This document shows, in pieces, positions 9,091 to 17,410 of a DNA stretch of 64,000 nt. The stretch spans positions 5,890,001-5,954,000 of the forward strand of contig NZ_CP081496.1 in NCBI RefSeq assembly GCF_019774615.1, given 5' to 3'. Below the pieces are notes generated by a model, which saw nothing but the letters and a program-made list of their open reading frames with translations, had not been told where the DNA came from and searched no databases. A program made the position numbers and the translations under genes. Within the stretch, counting starts at the first letter, position 1; every line of letters starts with the position of its first letter. The stretch comes from Streptomyces sp. BHT-5-2 (GTDB taxonomy: Bacteria > Actinomycetota > Actinomycetes > Streptomycetales > Streptomycetaceae).

Positions 9091-9120
9091 GGTGCCCGCG
9101 CGGCGTGGTGCGCGGGCACC
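9091..9120 (+). terminator. Hairpin terminator of the moxR-DUF58-transglutaminase operon
   Basis: Perfect 11-base arms GGTGCCCGCGC and GCGCGGGCACC with an 8-base loop, starting 10 bases after the transglutaminase stop. It has no U-tract, as is common in Streptomyces. Confidence 0.75.
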
Positions 9121-9491
9121 GGCAGAACGTAGGCGGCACGCCTGACGGAACGGCACGGTAAGAGGAGCGGAAGCGGGGCGGTCCCGGACCCTCAGGGCCG
9201 CCCGCGGATGGTGCGGAGACCCCACGGAGGTCACAAGCCACGGGCGTCACGCAGCGACGCGCGCCGGACGGCGCGAACCCCGGACGCCTCAACAGGCATG
9301 CCGAACGTCAGTGAATCACCGGGGCCGGCCCGGCCCGAGGCCCGACCCCACGGCCCGTTCCCTGGGTCCCGGGGAACGGGAAACCGGTCATCGGCCCCTC
9401 GCCGAGGCCGGGAAAATTGGCCGGATCCGTGCCGCGGAATCCGAGGAGGAGAACGCGTCGGGCGCCAGAGCGGGAGCTTCGGGGGCGCCGG
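9121..9491. other. Convergent intergenic stretch without a recognised gene
   Basis: About 370 bp between the transglutaminase terminator and the convergent DUF3040 gene. Open frames here have no recognisable motif and poor start contexts. I see no RNA gene or repeat of note. Confidence 0.5.
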
Positions 9492-9893
9492 TCAGTGGCC
9501 CTGCTGCTCGTCGCGGCGACGCTGCCAGCGGTCCTCGATGCGGTCCATCATCGAACGGCGCGACCTGACCTGGCGGCGGGCCTGCGTCCCGGCCGGGCGC
9601 GCACCACGCTCACCGGGCTTGGGGGCCTTGCGCCAGCCGGTGACGGCCAGGACGGCGCAGCCCAGCATGACGAGGAAGCCGACGATGCTGACCCACCAGA
9701 TCTGCTGCGCGACCATGCCGGCCATGAGCAGGCCGATACCCACCAGGAAGCCCGCGGCCGCTTGGTAGACCCGTCGCCGGGTGTACGTGCGCAGCCCGCT
9801 TCCCTCAAGCGCTGTCGCGAACTTGGGATCTTCGGCGTACAGCGCTCGCTCCATTTGCTCGAGCATGCGCTGCTCGTGCTCCGAGAGCGGCAC
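9492..9893 (-). CDS. DUF3040 membrane protein
   Basis: 133-residue protein of the actinobacterial DUF3040 family. It opens with the characteristic amphipathic segment MPLSEHEQRMLEQME, followed by LYAEDPKFA. Two adjacent membrane helices (about 44-62 and 67-86) come next, then a strongly basic tail rich in Arg. The GTG start has AGGAGG five bases upstream. Function is unknown; in other actinomycetes members are often near division genes. It is monocistronic, with the methyltransferase gene 318 bp upstream. Confidence 0.88.
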   Translation of the reverse strand: MPLSEHEQRMLEQMERALYAEDPKFATALEGSGLRTYTRRRVYQAAAGFLVGIGLLMAGMVAQQIWWVSIVGFLVMLGCAVLAVTGWRKAPKPGERGARPAGTQARRQVRSRRSMMDRIEDRWQRRRDEQQGH

Positions 9894-10211
9894 GGAGTCC
9901 TCCTACTCGTCGGTCGCGGGGGGCGACCGGGTGCGGCCCCTTCAGGATAGGCAGGGAATCGCCCCCGTGAAACCCGCCCCTCAACGCCACTTCACCGTCC
10001 GCACCGCCGCGGCTGCGCGGTGGTGATGCTGGCTGCATTCCCCACCCGCCTGTCCGTCATGCCGGAACGTGGTACCCCGATCATACGGGGCGAAGCGGCT
10101 GTTCGGGTGGCCTGTGGCCGACCGCACGCGGTACTCGCGGGCGTCGCCCGGTCCCCTCGGCGGCGCTGCCGCGCGGTCGGCCGCAGCGGGACCGGGCGGC
10201 CGCACGGCCGG
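9894..10211. other. Intergenic region upstream of the DUF3040 gene
   Basis: 318 bp between two minus-strand genes. It presumably holds the DUF3040 promoter and the methyltransferase transcript end. A short hairpin (CCCCG/CGGGG arms, 10075-10090) is visible. I find no gene and no recognised RNA. Confidence 0.45.
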
Positions 10212-10967
10212 TCAGTCGCGCTCGGCGAGGACGTGCAGCTGGGTGGCGACGGAGTGGAACGCGGGCTGCTCCGCCGCGGCGGCCTCCAGCTTCAGCAGGG
10301 CGTCCACCGCGCCGGGCTCGGTGTCGACCAGGACGCCGGGGACCAGGTCGGCGAAGATCCGCACCCCGTGCACCGCACCGACCTGGAGGCCGCTGCCGGT
10401 GACCAGGTCGGTCAGCTGCTCGGCGGTGAACCGGCGGGGCACCGGGTCGCCCTCGCCCCAGCGGCCGGCCGGGTCGGTGAGGGCCCGGCGGGCCTCGGTG
10501 AAGTGGCCCGCCAGGGCACGGGCGAGGACCGCCCCGCCCAGGCCGGCGGCGAGCAGGCTGAGGGTGCCGGCGGGGCGCAGGGCGCCGACGGCGTTGCGCA
10601 GGCCCTCGGCGGGGTCGTCGACGTACTCCAGCACGCCGTGGCAGAGCACCGCGTCGTAGCCGCCGCGCTCGACGACCTGGAACAGGCCGTGGGCATCGCC
10701 CTGGACACCGCGGATGCGGTCGGCGACCCCGGCCTCGGCGGCTCGGCGCTCCAGGGCGAAGAGGGCGTTGGGGCTGGGGTCGACGACGGTGACGCGGTGG
10801 CCGAGACGGGCCACCGGGACGGCGAAGTTGCCGCTGCCGCCGCCGGTGTCGAGGACGTCCAGGGCGTCGCGCCCGGCGGCCTTGACCCGGCGCTCCAGGG
10901 CGTCCTTGAGGACGTCCCAGACCACGGCGGTACGAAGGGAGGCGCGCGGGCGCAGCGGGTCAGACAC
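10212..10967 (-). CDS. Class I SAM-dependent methyltransferase
   Basis: 251-residue methyltransferase. Motif I is DTGGGSGNFAVPVA (about 41-54), followed by the acidic strand end VTVVDPSPNA. Then come GVQGDAHGLF and the motif IV-like YDAVLCHGVLEYVDDP, which is typical of methyltransferases of the UbiE/SmtA type. The substrate cannot be told from sequence. The GTG start has GAGGAG ten bases upstream. A terminator hairpin of the upstream HEPN gene separates the two minus-strand genes. Confidence 0.88.
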   Translation of the reverse strand: MSDPLRPRASLRTAVVWDVLKDALERRVKAAGRDALDVLDTGGGSGNFAVPVARLGHRVTVVDPSPNALFALERRAAEAGVADRIRGVQGDAHGLFQVVERGGYDAVLCHGVLEYVDDPAEGLRNAVGALRPAGTLSLLAAGLGGAVLARALAGHFTEARRALTDPAGRWGEGDPVPRRFTAEQLTDLVTGSGLQVGAVHGVRIFADLVPGVLVDTEPGAVDALLKLEAAAAEQPAFHSVATQLHVLAERD

Positions 10968-11045
10968 GGTGGGTGGCTCCTCGGCGGGGCAAGAACATCC
11001 AGTCGCTCACCACCCTATTCCGTATTCCGCCGGGTGCGGCGCCCG

Positions 11046-11070
11046 GCCCGCGCGCCGCCGAGGCGCGGGC
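11046..11070 (-). terminator. Hairpin terminator after the HEPN-family gene
   Basis: Arms GCCCGCGC and GCGCGGGC (8 bp, 9-base loop) lie three bases past the stop codon of the minus-strand HEPN gene. Confidence 0.55.
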
Positions 11071-11072
11071 GG

Positions 11073-11567
11073 TCAGCCGGCCCGCTCGATCCGCTGGGGC
11101 GGCAGCACCGGCTGGAGCCGGAGCATCCGCTCGACGAGGCGGAGGAACATCCCGGCGTCCCGCAGCAGGTCGTCGGCGTCGCGGTGGCTCGCCGCGCCGG
11201 CTATGCCGGCCTCGGCCCGGGCCCGGCGGTCGGCGCCGGCCGCGAACAGGGCGCTCCACTCGGTGAGTTCGGGGGCGACCTCGGGCAGCACCTCCCAGGC
11301 GCTCCGGATGGACTTCCGGCGGCGCGCGGTGGGCTCCGGCCGGCCGCGCACGGCGAGGACCGCGGCCGCGGCGCGCAGCGCGGCCAGATGGGCGGTGGCG
11401 AAGCGTTCGTTGGCGGACTGCTGGGTCTCGGCCTCGTCGAGACCCCGCCGGGCCTTGGTGAGCAGGTCGAGGGCGGCGGGCGGCGCGGCCGCCCGGCGCA
11501 GGACGGGGTGGACATCGCTCGGGGGACCGTACGCAGCGGAGCTGCCCGCGGCGGGACGAGCTGCCAT
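11073..11567 (-). CDS. SAV_6107-type HEPN family protein
   Basis: 164-residue, mostly helical protein matching the actinobacterial SAV_6107 HEPN family. The core is LDLLTKARRGLDEAE...FATAHLAALRAAAAVL, and it ends in a second helical bundle (FLRLVERMLRLQ). The ATG at 11567 has a consensus AGGAGG eight bases upstream, which fixes the start within a frame that stays open for hundreds of codons upstream. Many HEPN proteins act on RNA, but the RxxxxH catalytic motif is not obvious here, so RNase activity should not be assumed. It is divergent from the YhgE-TetR operon. Confidence 0.82.
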   Translation of the reverse strand: MAARPAAGSSAAYGPPSDVHPVLRRAAAPPAALDLLTKARRGLDEAETQQSANERFATAHLAALRAAAAVLAVRGRPEPTARRRKSIRSAWEVLPEVAPELTEWSALFAAGADRRARAEAGIAGAASHRDADDLLRDAGMFLRLVERMLRLQPVLPPQRIERAG

Positions 11568-11769
11568 GACGAACCTCCTGTCGTCGCACGGCGGTTGGGG
11601 ACCGGCGTGCCGATGCGGACCGTATGCACCCATCGTGCGGCACACCACTGACAATCGACCCTGACCTGCGGTTTCGCCGGAAAAGCGGACATCGCGCGGG
11701 GAACCGGGAACGGTTTTCGCGGAATTCCGGGGAACCCCTTGCGGAGAGCGGGAGGGGTCCCTACTTTCA

Positions 11770-11783
11770 ACTGACCAGTCAGT
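11770..11783. promoter_or_regulatory. Palindromic operator, probable TetR binding site
   Basis: ACTGACCAGTCAGT has perfect 6-base arms (ACTGAC/GTCAGT) around two central bases, 48 bp upstream of the YhgE-like gene. The TGAC...GTCA pattern is common in TetR-family operators. The TetR gene at the end of this operon is the obvious candidate ligand, which would give autoregulation. Confidence 0.6.
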
Positions 11784-11831
11784 GCAAGGGAGGGTTCGTG
11801 GACGGCGGACACGACGAGGAGGGGGCGGCCG

Positions 11832-14039
11832 ATGCGCTCGCCGAAGCTGGCCGCGCTTGAGCTGAAGCGGTTCGGCAGGGGGAAGCTGCCGCGCGCCGCA
11901 CTGGCCGCGCTCCTGCTGCTGCCCCTCCTGTACGGAGCGCTGTACCTGTGCTCCTTCTGGGATCCCTACAGCCGGCTGGACCGGATACCGGTCGCACTCG
12001 TCGACGAGGACCGGGGCGCCGACGTCGGCGGGCAGCACCTCTCCGCGGGCGCCGGCATCGTCGCCGGGCTGCGCGACAGCCACACCTTCGACTGGCACCA
12101 GGTGGACGCCGAGGAGGCCGGCCGGGGAGTCGAGGACGGCACGTACTTCCTCTCGCTGTCCATTCCGCGGGACTTCAGCCGGCGGCTCGCCTCCAGCTCC
12201 GGGGACCACCCGGAGACCGGCGCCCTGAAGGTGCGCACCAACGACGCCAACAACTACATCGTCGGCCAGATCTCCCGGACGGTCTTCTCCGAGGTGCGCG
12301 CGGCGGCCTCGGCCAAGGCGTCGCGGACCTTCCTCGACAAGATCTTCGTCTCCTTCTCCACCCTGCACGGCAAAACGGAGCAGGCCGCCGACGGCGCGGA
12401 CCGGCTCAAGGACGGCATCGGGCAGGCCGAGGACGGCGCCGGCAGACTGGCCGACGGCCTGGGCACCGCCAAGAACGGGAGCGCCCGGTTGGCCGGCGGC
12501 CTCGGCGACCTCGACGCCGGCGCCGGACGGCTCAGCCGGGGCGGCGCCGACCTCGCCAAGGGCGCCGGCGTCGCCGCCGAGGGGTCGCGCCAACTGGCCG
12601 ACGGTTCCGGGCAGGTGGCCCAGGGGACCCAGCAGCTCGCCGACACCGTCAACGGGGTCGTCGGCAAGGTGGGGCCGTTCGTCCGGGCCCACGGCAAGGA
12701 GATCGGGGAGGCCGCGCGACTGGTCGCGGACGGCGCCCAGGCGGTCCGCGACCACCTGGACAAGCTGCCCGCGGCGGCGTCCACGGGCGCCAGGCTCTCC
12801 CGCGGCATCTCCGACCACCTCGCCGCGTACTACCGGCTGCGCTGCGGCACCGGCCTCGACCTGGCGGCCGACTGCGCCGAGCTGAAGCAGCTCACCGAAC
12901 AGGCGGACGCGGCGGCGGGCACCGCCGAAGAGGTCAGCGGCTACGTCCACGACCAGAAGAACCTCGACCGGCTCGGCCGGGACCTGGACACCCTGCACTC
13001 CCTCGCCTCCGAACTGGCCGCGCACGGCCCGACCCTCGGCGCCGACATGGACGCCGCGGTGCGGAAGATCAACGACCTCAACGAGGGCGCGCACGAGGTC
13101 TCCGCCGGCGCCCGCCAACTGGCCGCGGGCAACGCCCAGTTGGCGGCCGGCGCGGACCGGCTGGGCACCGGGGCCCGGCAGCTGCACGACGGCACCGGGC
13201 GCGCCGCCGCCGGGATGACCGACCTGGACGCCGGCGTCGGCCGCCTCAAGGACGGCGCGCGGACGCTGGACGGCGGGATGTTCAAGCTCTCCGACGGCTC
13301 CGCGCAGCTGGCCGGCGGACTGCACGACGGGGCACGGCAGATCCCCGACTACGACCGGCAGGACCGCGACGCGCGCACCCTGGTCATGTCCGACCCGGTG
13401 CAGTTGGCGTCCGGTTCGGCCCACAAGGCGCCCAACTACGGCACCGGGTTCGCCCCGTATTTCATCCCGCTGTCCCTGTGGGTGGGCGCGATGGTGGCGT
13501 ACATGCTGATCCCGCCGCTCAACCGCAGGGCGCTGGCGATGGGCGCGCCCTCCTGGCGGGTGGCGCTGTCCGGTTGGCTGCCGGTGTTCGGCATCGGGGT
13601 GCTCCAGACCGCCGCGCTGATGGCCGTGCTGCACTTCGCGCTCGGCCTCCAGATGGCCCGGGCAGCCGGCACGATCGGCTTCCTGATCCTGGTCACGGGC
13701 TGCTTCTCGGCGCTCGTGCAGTGGCTGAACGCCAAGTTCGGGCCGGCCGGCCGGATTCTCGTGCTGGCGCTGCTGATGCTCCAGCTGACGTCGGCGGGCG
13801 GCACCTATCCGGTGCAGACCAGTCCGGGCTTCTTCGGGGCCGTCCACCCCTTCCTGCCGATGAGTTACGTCGTCGAGGGACTGCGCCGGCTCATCACGGG
13901 CGGCGACCTGGCACCCGTGTGGCAGGGCGGTGCGGTGCTGCTGGCCTTCACCCTCGGGGGGCTCGCGCTGACCGCCCTGGCGGCGCGCGGCCGCCAGGTG
14001 GTGCGGATGAAGGACCTCCACCCGGAACTGAGCCTGTGA
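11832..14039 (+). CDS. YhgE/Pip family membrane protein
   Basis: 735-residue protein of the YhgE/phage infection protein family, related to ABC-2 type permeases. One membrane helix lies near residues 22-45, followed by an extracellular domain of about 500 residues. Five or six further helices occupy about 540-720. The middle holds repeated Gly/Ala/Asp-rich units such as LADG, LAxGAxxL and DAGAGRL, typical of the coiled, repetitive YhgE ectodomain. The ATG has GAGGAGGGGG upstream. A TetR regulator follows by 35 bp, an arrangement common for small-molecule or lipid exporters. The transported compound is unknown. Confidence 0.9.
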   Translation: MRSPKLAALELKRFGRGKLPRAALAALLLLPLLYGALYLCSFWDPYSRLDRIPVALVDEDRGADVGGQHLSAGAGIVAGLRDSHTFDWHQVDAEEAGRGVEDGTYFLSLSIPRDFSRRLASSSGDHPETGALKVRTNDANNYIVGQISRTVFSEVRAAASAKASRTFLDKIFVSFSTLHGKTEQAADGADRLKDGIGQAEDGAGRLADGLGTAKNGSARLAGGLGDLDAGAGRLSRGGADLAKGAGVAAEGSRQLADGSGQVAQGTQQLADTVNGVVGKVGPFVRAHGKEIGEAARLVADGAQAVRDHLDKLPAAASTGARLSRGISDHLAAYYRLRCGTGLDLAADCAELKQLTEQADAAAGTAEEVSGYVHDQKNLDRLGRDLDTLHSLASELAAHGPTLGADMDAAVRKINDLNEGAHEVSAGARQLAAGNAQLAAGADRLGTGARQLHDGTGRAAAGMTDLDAGVGRLKDGARTLDGGMFKLSDGSAQLAGGLHDGARQIPDYDRQDRDARTLVMSDPVQLASGSAHKAPNYGTGFAPYFIPLSLWVGAMVAYMLIPPLNRRALAMGAPSWRVALSGWLPVFGIGVLQTAALMAVLHFALGLQMARAAGTIGFLILVTGCFSALVQWLNAKFGPAGRILVLALLMLQLTSAGGTYPVQTSPGFFGAVHPFLPMSYVVEGLRRLITGGDLAPVWQGGAVLLAFTLGGLALTALAARGRQVVRMKDLHPELSL

Positions 14040-14074
14040 GCGCGCACACAGTGACTACCGGCAGAATCGCCCCC

Positions 14075-14689
14075 ATGGACAGCTCCAACACACGCCGCGA
14101 CGCCACCCGGCGCAAGCTCTTCGAGGCCGCGGTCACGCTCATCGCCGAACAGGGCTTCTCCTCCACCACGGTGGACGAGATCGCCGAGCGGGCGGGGGTC
14201 GCGAAGGGCACGGTGTACTACAACTTCGCGAGCAAGAACGTCCTCTTCGAGGAGTTGCTGCGGCACGGCATCGAGTTGTTGGCGACGTCCCTCCAGGCGG
14301 CCGCCGAAGAGGTCGCCGACGGGGGCGGCACCCGGGTCGACGCCCTGGACGCGATGATCCGGGCGGGCCTGGAGTTCATCGCCCGCTACCCGGCGCTCAC
14401 CCAGCTCTACGTCGCCGAGCTGTGGCGCACCAACCGGGCGTGGCAGTCCACGCTCATGGTGGTGCGGGAGCGCGCCATCACCGTGGTGGAGAACGTCCTG
14501 CGGGAGGCCGTGGCCGGCGGGGAGCTGAGCGAGGAGATCGACATCCCGCTGACCGCCTCGGCGCTGTTCGGCATGGTCCTGGTGGCCGCCCTGGACTGGC
14601 AGTCGTACCAGCCGGACCGGTCGATCGACGATGTGCACGCGGCGCTGTCCCGGCTCCTCCAGGGGCGGGTCACCGGCCGGCCCGCCTAG
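14075..14689 (+). CDS. TetR/AcrR family transcriptional regulator
   Basis: 204-residue repressor. The N-terminal helix-turn-helix is typical: RRKLFEAAVTLIAEQGF, then TTVDEIAERAGVAKGTVYYNF, with TVYYNF as the recognition helix end. The C-terminal half is the helical ligand-binding domain (FIARYPALTQLYVAELWR). It is co-directional with and 35 bp downstream of the YhgE-like gene. The palindrome at 11770-11783 in front of that operon is the likely operator. The effector is unknown. Confidence 0.9.
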   Translation: MDSSNTRRDATRRKLFEAAVTLIAEQGFSSTTVDEIAERAGVAKGTVYYNFASKNVLFEELLRHGIELLATSLQAAAEEVADGGGTRVDALDAMIRAGLEFIARYPALTQLYVAELWRTNRAWQSTLMVVRERAITVVENVLREAVAGGELSEEIDIPLTASALFGMVLVAALDWQSYQPDRSIDDVHAALSRLLQGRVTGRPA

Positions 14690-14697
14690 GGAGCCCC

Positions 14698-14713
14698 CGC
14701 TCCCCCCGGAGCG
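14698..14713 (+). terminator. Small hairpin after the TetR gene
   Basis: CGCTCC/GGAGCG arms (6 bp) around four C residues, 8 bases past the stop codon. It is short, so moderate confidence only. Confidence 0.4.
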
Positions 14714-14827
14714 CCCACGGCCCCGTTCGGGCACACGAGCCTGTTCGGGCACACGGGCCCGTACCGACAAATGGGCGCTGCCCTGGCACGGATCGTTCCC
14801 CCGACCGATCCGACCAGGGCAGCACCG

Positions 14828-14867
14828 TCCCCCGTCATTCCCCCGTACTCCCCCGTCGTTCCCCCGT
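14828..14867. repeat. Four helically phased TCCCCCGT repeats
   Basis: Exact copies of TCCCCCGT start at 14828, 14839, 14849 and 14860, periods of 11, 10 and 11 bases. They would therefore lie on one face of the helix. This looks like a multi-site protein binding array rather than random C-richness, but no known regulator is assigned. Confidence 0.6.
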
Positions 14868-14977
14868 TCCGTCCGGGAGCCGCGCCGTTCCGCCGCCCCG
14901 TGTCGGCGGTGCGGCGCCGCTTCCCGTCCGTGGCCTCCACTCTTCCGTCCGGGCGGGCGCCGGCCCATCCGCGTACC

Positions 14978-15009
14978 TACTCATCTCGCCGTCTGAGTAC
15001 GGATACTCA
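14978..15009. promoter_or_regulatory. TACTCA/TGAGTA palindrome cluster upstream of the DUF4126 gene
   Basis: TACTCA (14978-14983), TGAGTA (14994-14999) and TACTCA (15004-15009). The last two form a perfect inverted repeat with a 4-base spacer (TGAGTACGGATACTCA), ending 63 bases before the GTG start. The AT content stands out in this GC-rich DNA and suggests an operator or promoter element. Confidence 0.5.
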
Positions 15010-15072
15010 AAGCTGAGCACCCGGCGCCACGAACCGGGCGCCGGGGCCCCTACAGCGCCTACGATCTGCGGC

Positions 15073-15696
15073 GTGTCCGTACTTCCCTTGGTCTTCACCA
15101 GTGGCTGGGCGAGCGGGATCAACGCCTACGCCGTCGTCCTGCTCCTCGGTCTGCTCGGCGCGACCGGGGTCTCCGACGAGGTCCCCGCCGCGCTGGAGCG
15201 GCCCGATGTGCTGATCGTCGCCGCGGTGCTCTTCCTGGCCGAGGCGATCGCCGACAAGGTCCCGTACGTGGACTCCGTCTGGGACGCCGTGCACACCGTG
15301 ATCCGGCCGATCGCCGGCGGGGTGGTGGCGGCGCTGCTGGCCGGGCACGACGGGTCGCTGCCCCAGCTGGCGGCCGGCGCCGTGGGCGGCTCCACGGCGC
15401 TGGTGAGCCATCTGGTCAAGGCGGGCACCCGGATCGCGGTCAACACCTCGCCGGAGCCGGCCAGCAACATCGTGGTGAGCCTGGCCGAGGACCTCGGCGT
15501 CGCGGGGCTCGTCGCGTTCGCGCTGTTCCATCCGTGGATCGCGGCGGGCATCGCGGCGGTGCTGCTGGTCGCGGGGATCGCGGTGGTGGTCCTGCTGTGG
15601 TCGCGGATCCGGCGGTATCTGCGGCGCCGGCGTGCGCGGCGCGCGGAGCGGCGGCTCGCCGTGGCGGACGCCGACGCCGCGCCACCGCCCGGCTGA
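15073..15696 (+). CDS. DUF4126 integral membrane protein
   Basis: 207-residue membrane protein of the DUF4126 family. It begins VSVLPLVFTSGWASGINAYA, the family hallmark, and has about four to five hydrophobic helices. An internal repeat of the fold is visible in the GLLGATG and AVGGSTALVSH regions. It ends in an Arg-rich cytoplasmic tail (RRYLRRRRARRAERR). The GTG at 15073 is chosen because the family alignment begins there, although the frame is open further upstream. Function is unknown. Confidence 0.85.
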   Translation: MSVLPLVFTSGWASGINAYAVVLLLGLLGATGVSDEVPAALERPDVLIVAAVLFLAEAIADKVPYVDSVWDAVHTVIRPIAGGVVAALLAGHDGSLPQLAAGAVGGSTALVSHLVKAGTRIAVNTSPEPASNIVVSLAEDLGVAGLVAFALFHPWIAAGIAAVLLVAGIAVVVLLWSRIRRYLRRRRARRAERRLAVADADAAPPPG

Positions 15697-15761
15697 GCCC
15701 GCCGCCGGGCGGGCGGCGACCGTCGGCGGCGTTGTCGGTGCCGCCGGTTAAAGTCGCAGGC

Positions 15762-17276
15762 ATGGCAGGGATTGCAGTGATCGGCGCCGGGATGGGCGCC
15801 ATGGCGGCCGCCGCCCGGCTGGCCGTCGCGGGCCACCGGGTGGCGGTGTTCGAGCGCGGTGCGACGTACGGCGGCGCGGTGGGGCGGTTCGAGCGGGACG
15901 GCTTCGCCTTCGACACCGGGCCCGGCCTGCTGCATCTGCCGGCGGTCTACCGCGATCTGTTCGTCAAGACCGGCCGTGAGCCGCTGGAGCAGTGCGTCGA
16001 GCTGACCCAGGTCGATCCCGCGAGCCGGCATGTCTTCCCCGACGGCACCGTCGCCACGCTGCCGAACGCCTCGCGGGCCGGCGTCCTCGCCGCCCTGGAC
16101 GAGGCCCTCGGCGCCGGCCGTGGCGAGCGCTGGAGCGACCTGATGGTGCGCGCCCGGGAGGCGTGGGACGCCACCCGCCGGCCGCTCCTGGAGGAGCCGC
16201 TGCGGGCCGACTGGAAGGTGCTGGGCCGCGACCCGTATCCGGCGGTGCGCCGGCGCCGCCTGTTCGGGCCGGGCCGCGGCAAGGGCCCGACGACCGCCAC
16301 CCTCGCCGAGGTCGCCCGCCGCGAACTGGCCGACCCCCGGCTGACCGCCCTCCTGGAGAGCCACGCCCTGGCGTACGGCTTCGATCCGCGCACCGCCCCG
16401 GCGAGCGCGGCCGTGCTGCCCTACATGGAGCAGACCTTCGGCAGTTGGTACGTCGCCGGCGGCATGCGGGCGCTGGCCGACGCGCTGTACGAGCGCTGCC
16501 TGGCCCGCAGGGTGGAGTTCACCTTCGGCGCCGAGGTGACCCGGATCGTGGCGAAGGACGGCCGGGCCGCCGGTGTGGAGCTGGCCGACGGGCGGTCGGC
16601 CGACGCCGAGTTCGTGATCTCGGGCATCGACCCGGTCCGGTTGCCGGAGCTCTGCGCCGGCCGTGCCCTGTGGGACGAGGGCGACGTCCGCCCCGCTCCG
16701 GGGCCGGGCGAGGGGGCCGCCGCGCGGCTGACGGTCTGCCTGGCACTGCGCGGCGCCCGCCCGGCGGACGCGGTGCACCGCACGGTGGTCCACGCCGCCG
16801 ACCGCGCCGCGGAGCTGGCCGCCGTCTTCGGCGAAGGCCCCCAGGAGCCGTGCGCCCGGCCGACGGTGACGGTGCTGCGCCCCGACGACCCCGCGACCCG
16901 TCCCGACGACGATCACGAGGCGGTGACCCTCACGGCCGCCGTCGCCCACGGCCCCGTGGACCGGCTCGGTCCCGGGGCCCTGGAGCGGGCCGCGGACCGG
17001 CTGGTCGAGACCGCCGAGGCGGCCGTACCGGGCCTGCGGGAGCGGGTGCTGTGGCGGGAGGTCCGCTCGCCGGCCGACAGCGGCCCGGTGCCCGGTCCGG
17101 CACTGCCGGGCCGGGAGGGGCGCTTCCTGCGGCCCGGCAACCGCACCCGGATACCGGGGCTCTACGCCGTCGGCGGCTGGTCCCACCCCGGCGGCGGGCT
17201 GGCGCACGCGGGGATGTCCGGGGCGCTCGTCGCCGGCCTGATCGTGCACGGCGACGACTGGCACGGCTCGGAGTGA
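15762..17276 (+). CDS. FAD-dependent oxidoreductase, phytoene desaturase/amine oxidase-like
   Basis: 504-residue flavoprotein of the phytoene desaturase/protoporphyrinogen oxidase superfamily. The N-terminus has the FAD dinucleotide-binding motif VIGAGMGAMAAAARLA at 5-20, followed by VFERGATYGGAVGRF and DTGPGLLHLP. The C-terminal FAD motif is IPGLYAVGGWSHPGGGLAHAGMSG. No carotenoid genes are nearby, so the substrate is open. The start ATG at 15762 puts the FAD motif at its usual distance from the N-terminus. It is 66 bp downstream of the DUF4126 gene and could be cotranscribed. Confidence 0.85.
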   Translation: MAGIAVIGAGMGAMAAAARLAVAGHRVAVFERGATYGGAVGRFERDGFAFDTGPGLLHLPAVYRDLFVKTGREPLEQCVELTQVDPASRHVFPDGTVATLPNASRAGVLAALDEALGAGRGERWSDLMVRAREAWDATRRPLLEEPLRADWKVLGRDPYPAVRRRRLFGPGRGKGPTTATLAEVARRELADPRLTALLESHALAYGFDPRTAPASAAVLPYMEQTFGSWYVAGGMRALADALYERCLARRVEFTFGAEVTRIVAKDGRAAGVELADGRSADAEFVISGIDPVRLPELCAGRALWDEGDVRPAPGPGEGAAARLTVCLALRGARPADAVHRTVVHAADRAAELAAVFGEGPQEPCARPTVTVLRPDDPATRPDDDHEAVTLTAAVAHGPVDRLGPGALERAADRLVETAEAAVPGLRERVLWREVRSPADSGPVPGPALPGREGRFLRPGNRTRIPGLYAVGGWSHPGGGLAHAGMSGALVAGLIVHGDDWHGSE

Positions 17277-17410
17277 GCCCGGGGCGCATCGGAACGCCGG
17301 GGGCGGTGCGGGGGAACGCGGGCGCCACCCAGGGCCGGGCTGCACCCAACAAGCGCCCGAGCGCCCCGAGTTGGCCGAGCTGACCCGCCCGGCCGCCCCG
17401 GTCCCGCCGC

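Larger units (their letters stand above)
14714..15072. other. Repeat-rich intergenic region upstream of the DUF4126 gene
   Basis: About 360 bp with no gene. It contains a 13-base direct repeat GTTCGGGCACACG (14725-14737 and 14743-14755), four phased copies of TCCCCCGT, and a TACTCA/TGAGTA cluster close to the DUF4126 start. The last two are listed separately. The DUF4126 promoter must be here. Confidence 0.55.

Noticed and set aside
11073..14021. 982-residue minus-strand open frame across the YhgE-like gene
   Set aside because: Only its last 164 codons (from 11567) are the real HEPN gene, fixed by AGGAGG; the rest mirrors the YhgE-like gene.
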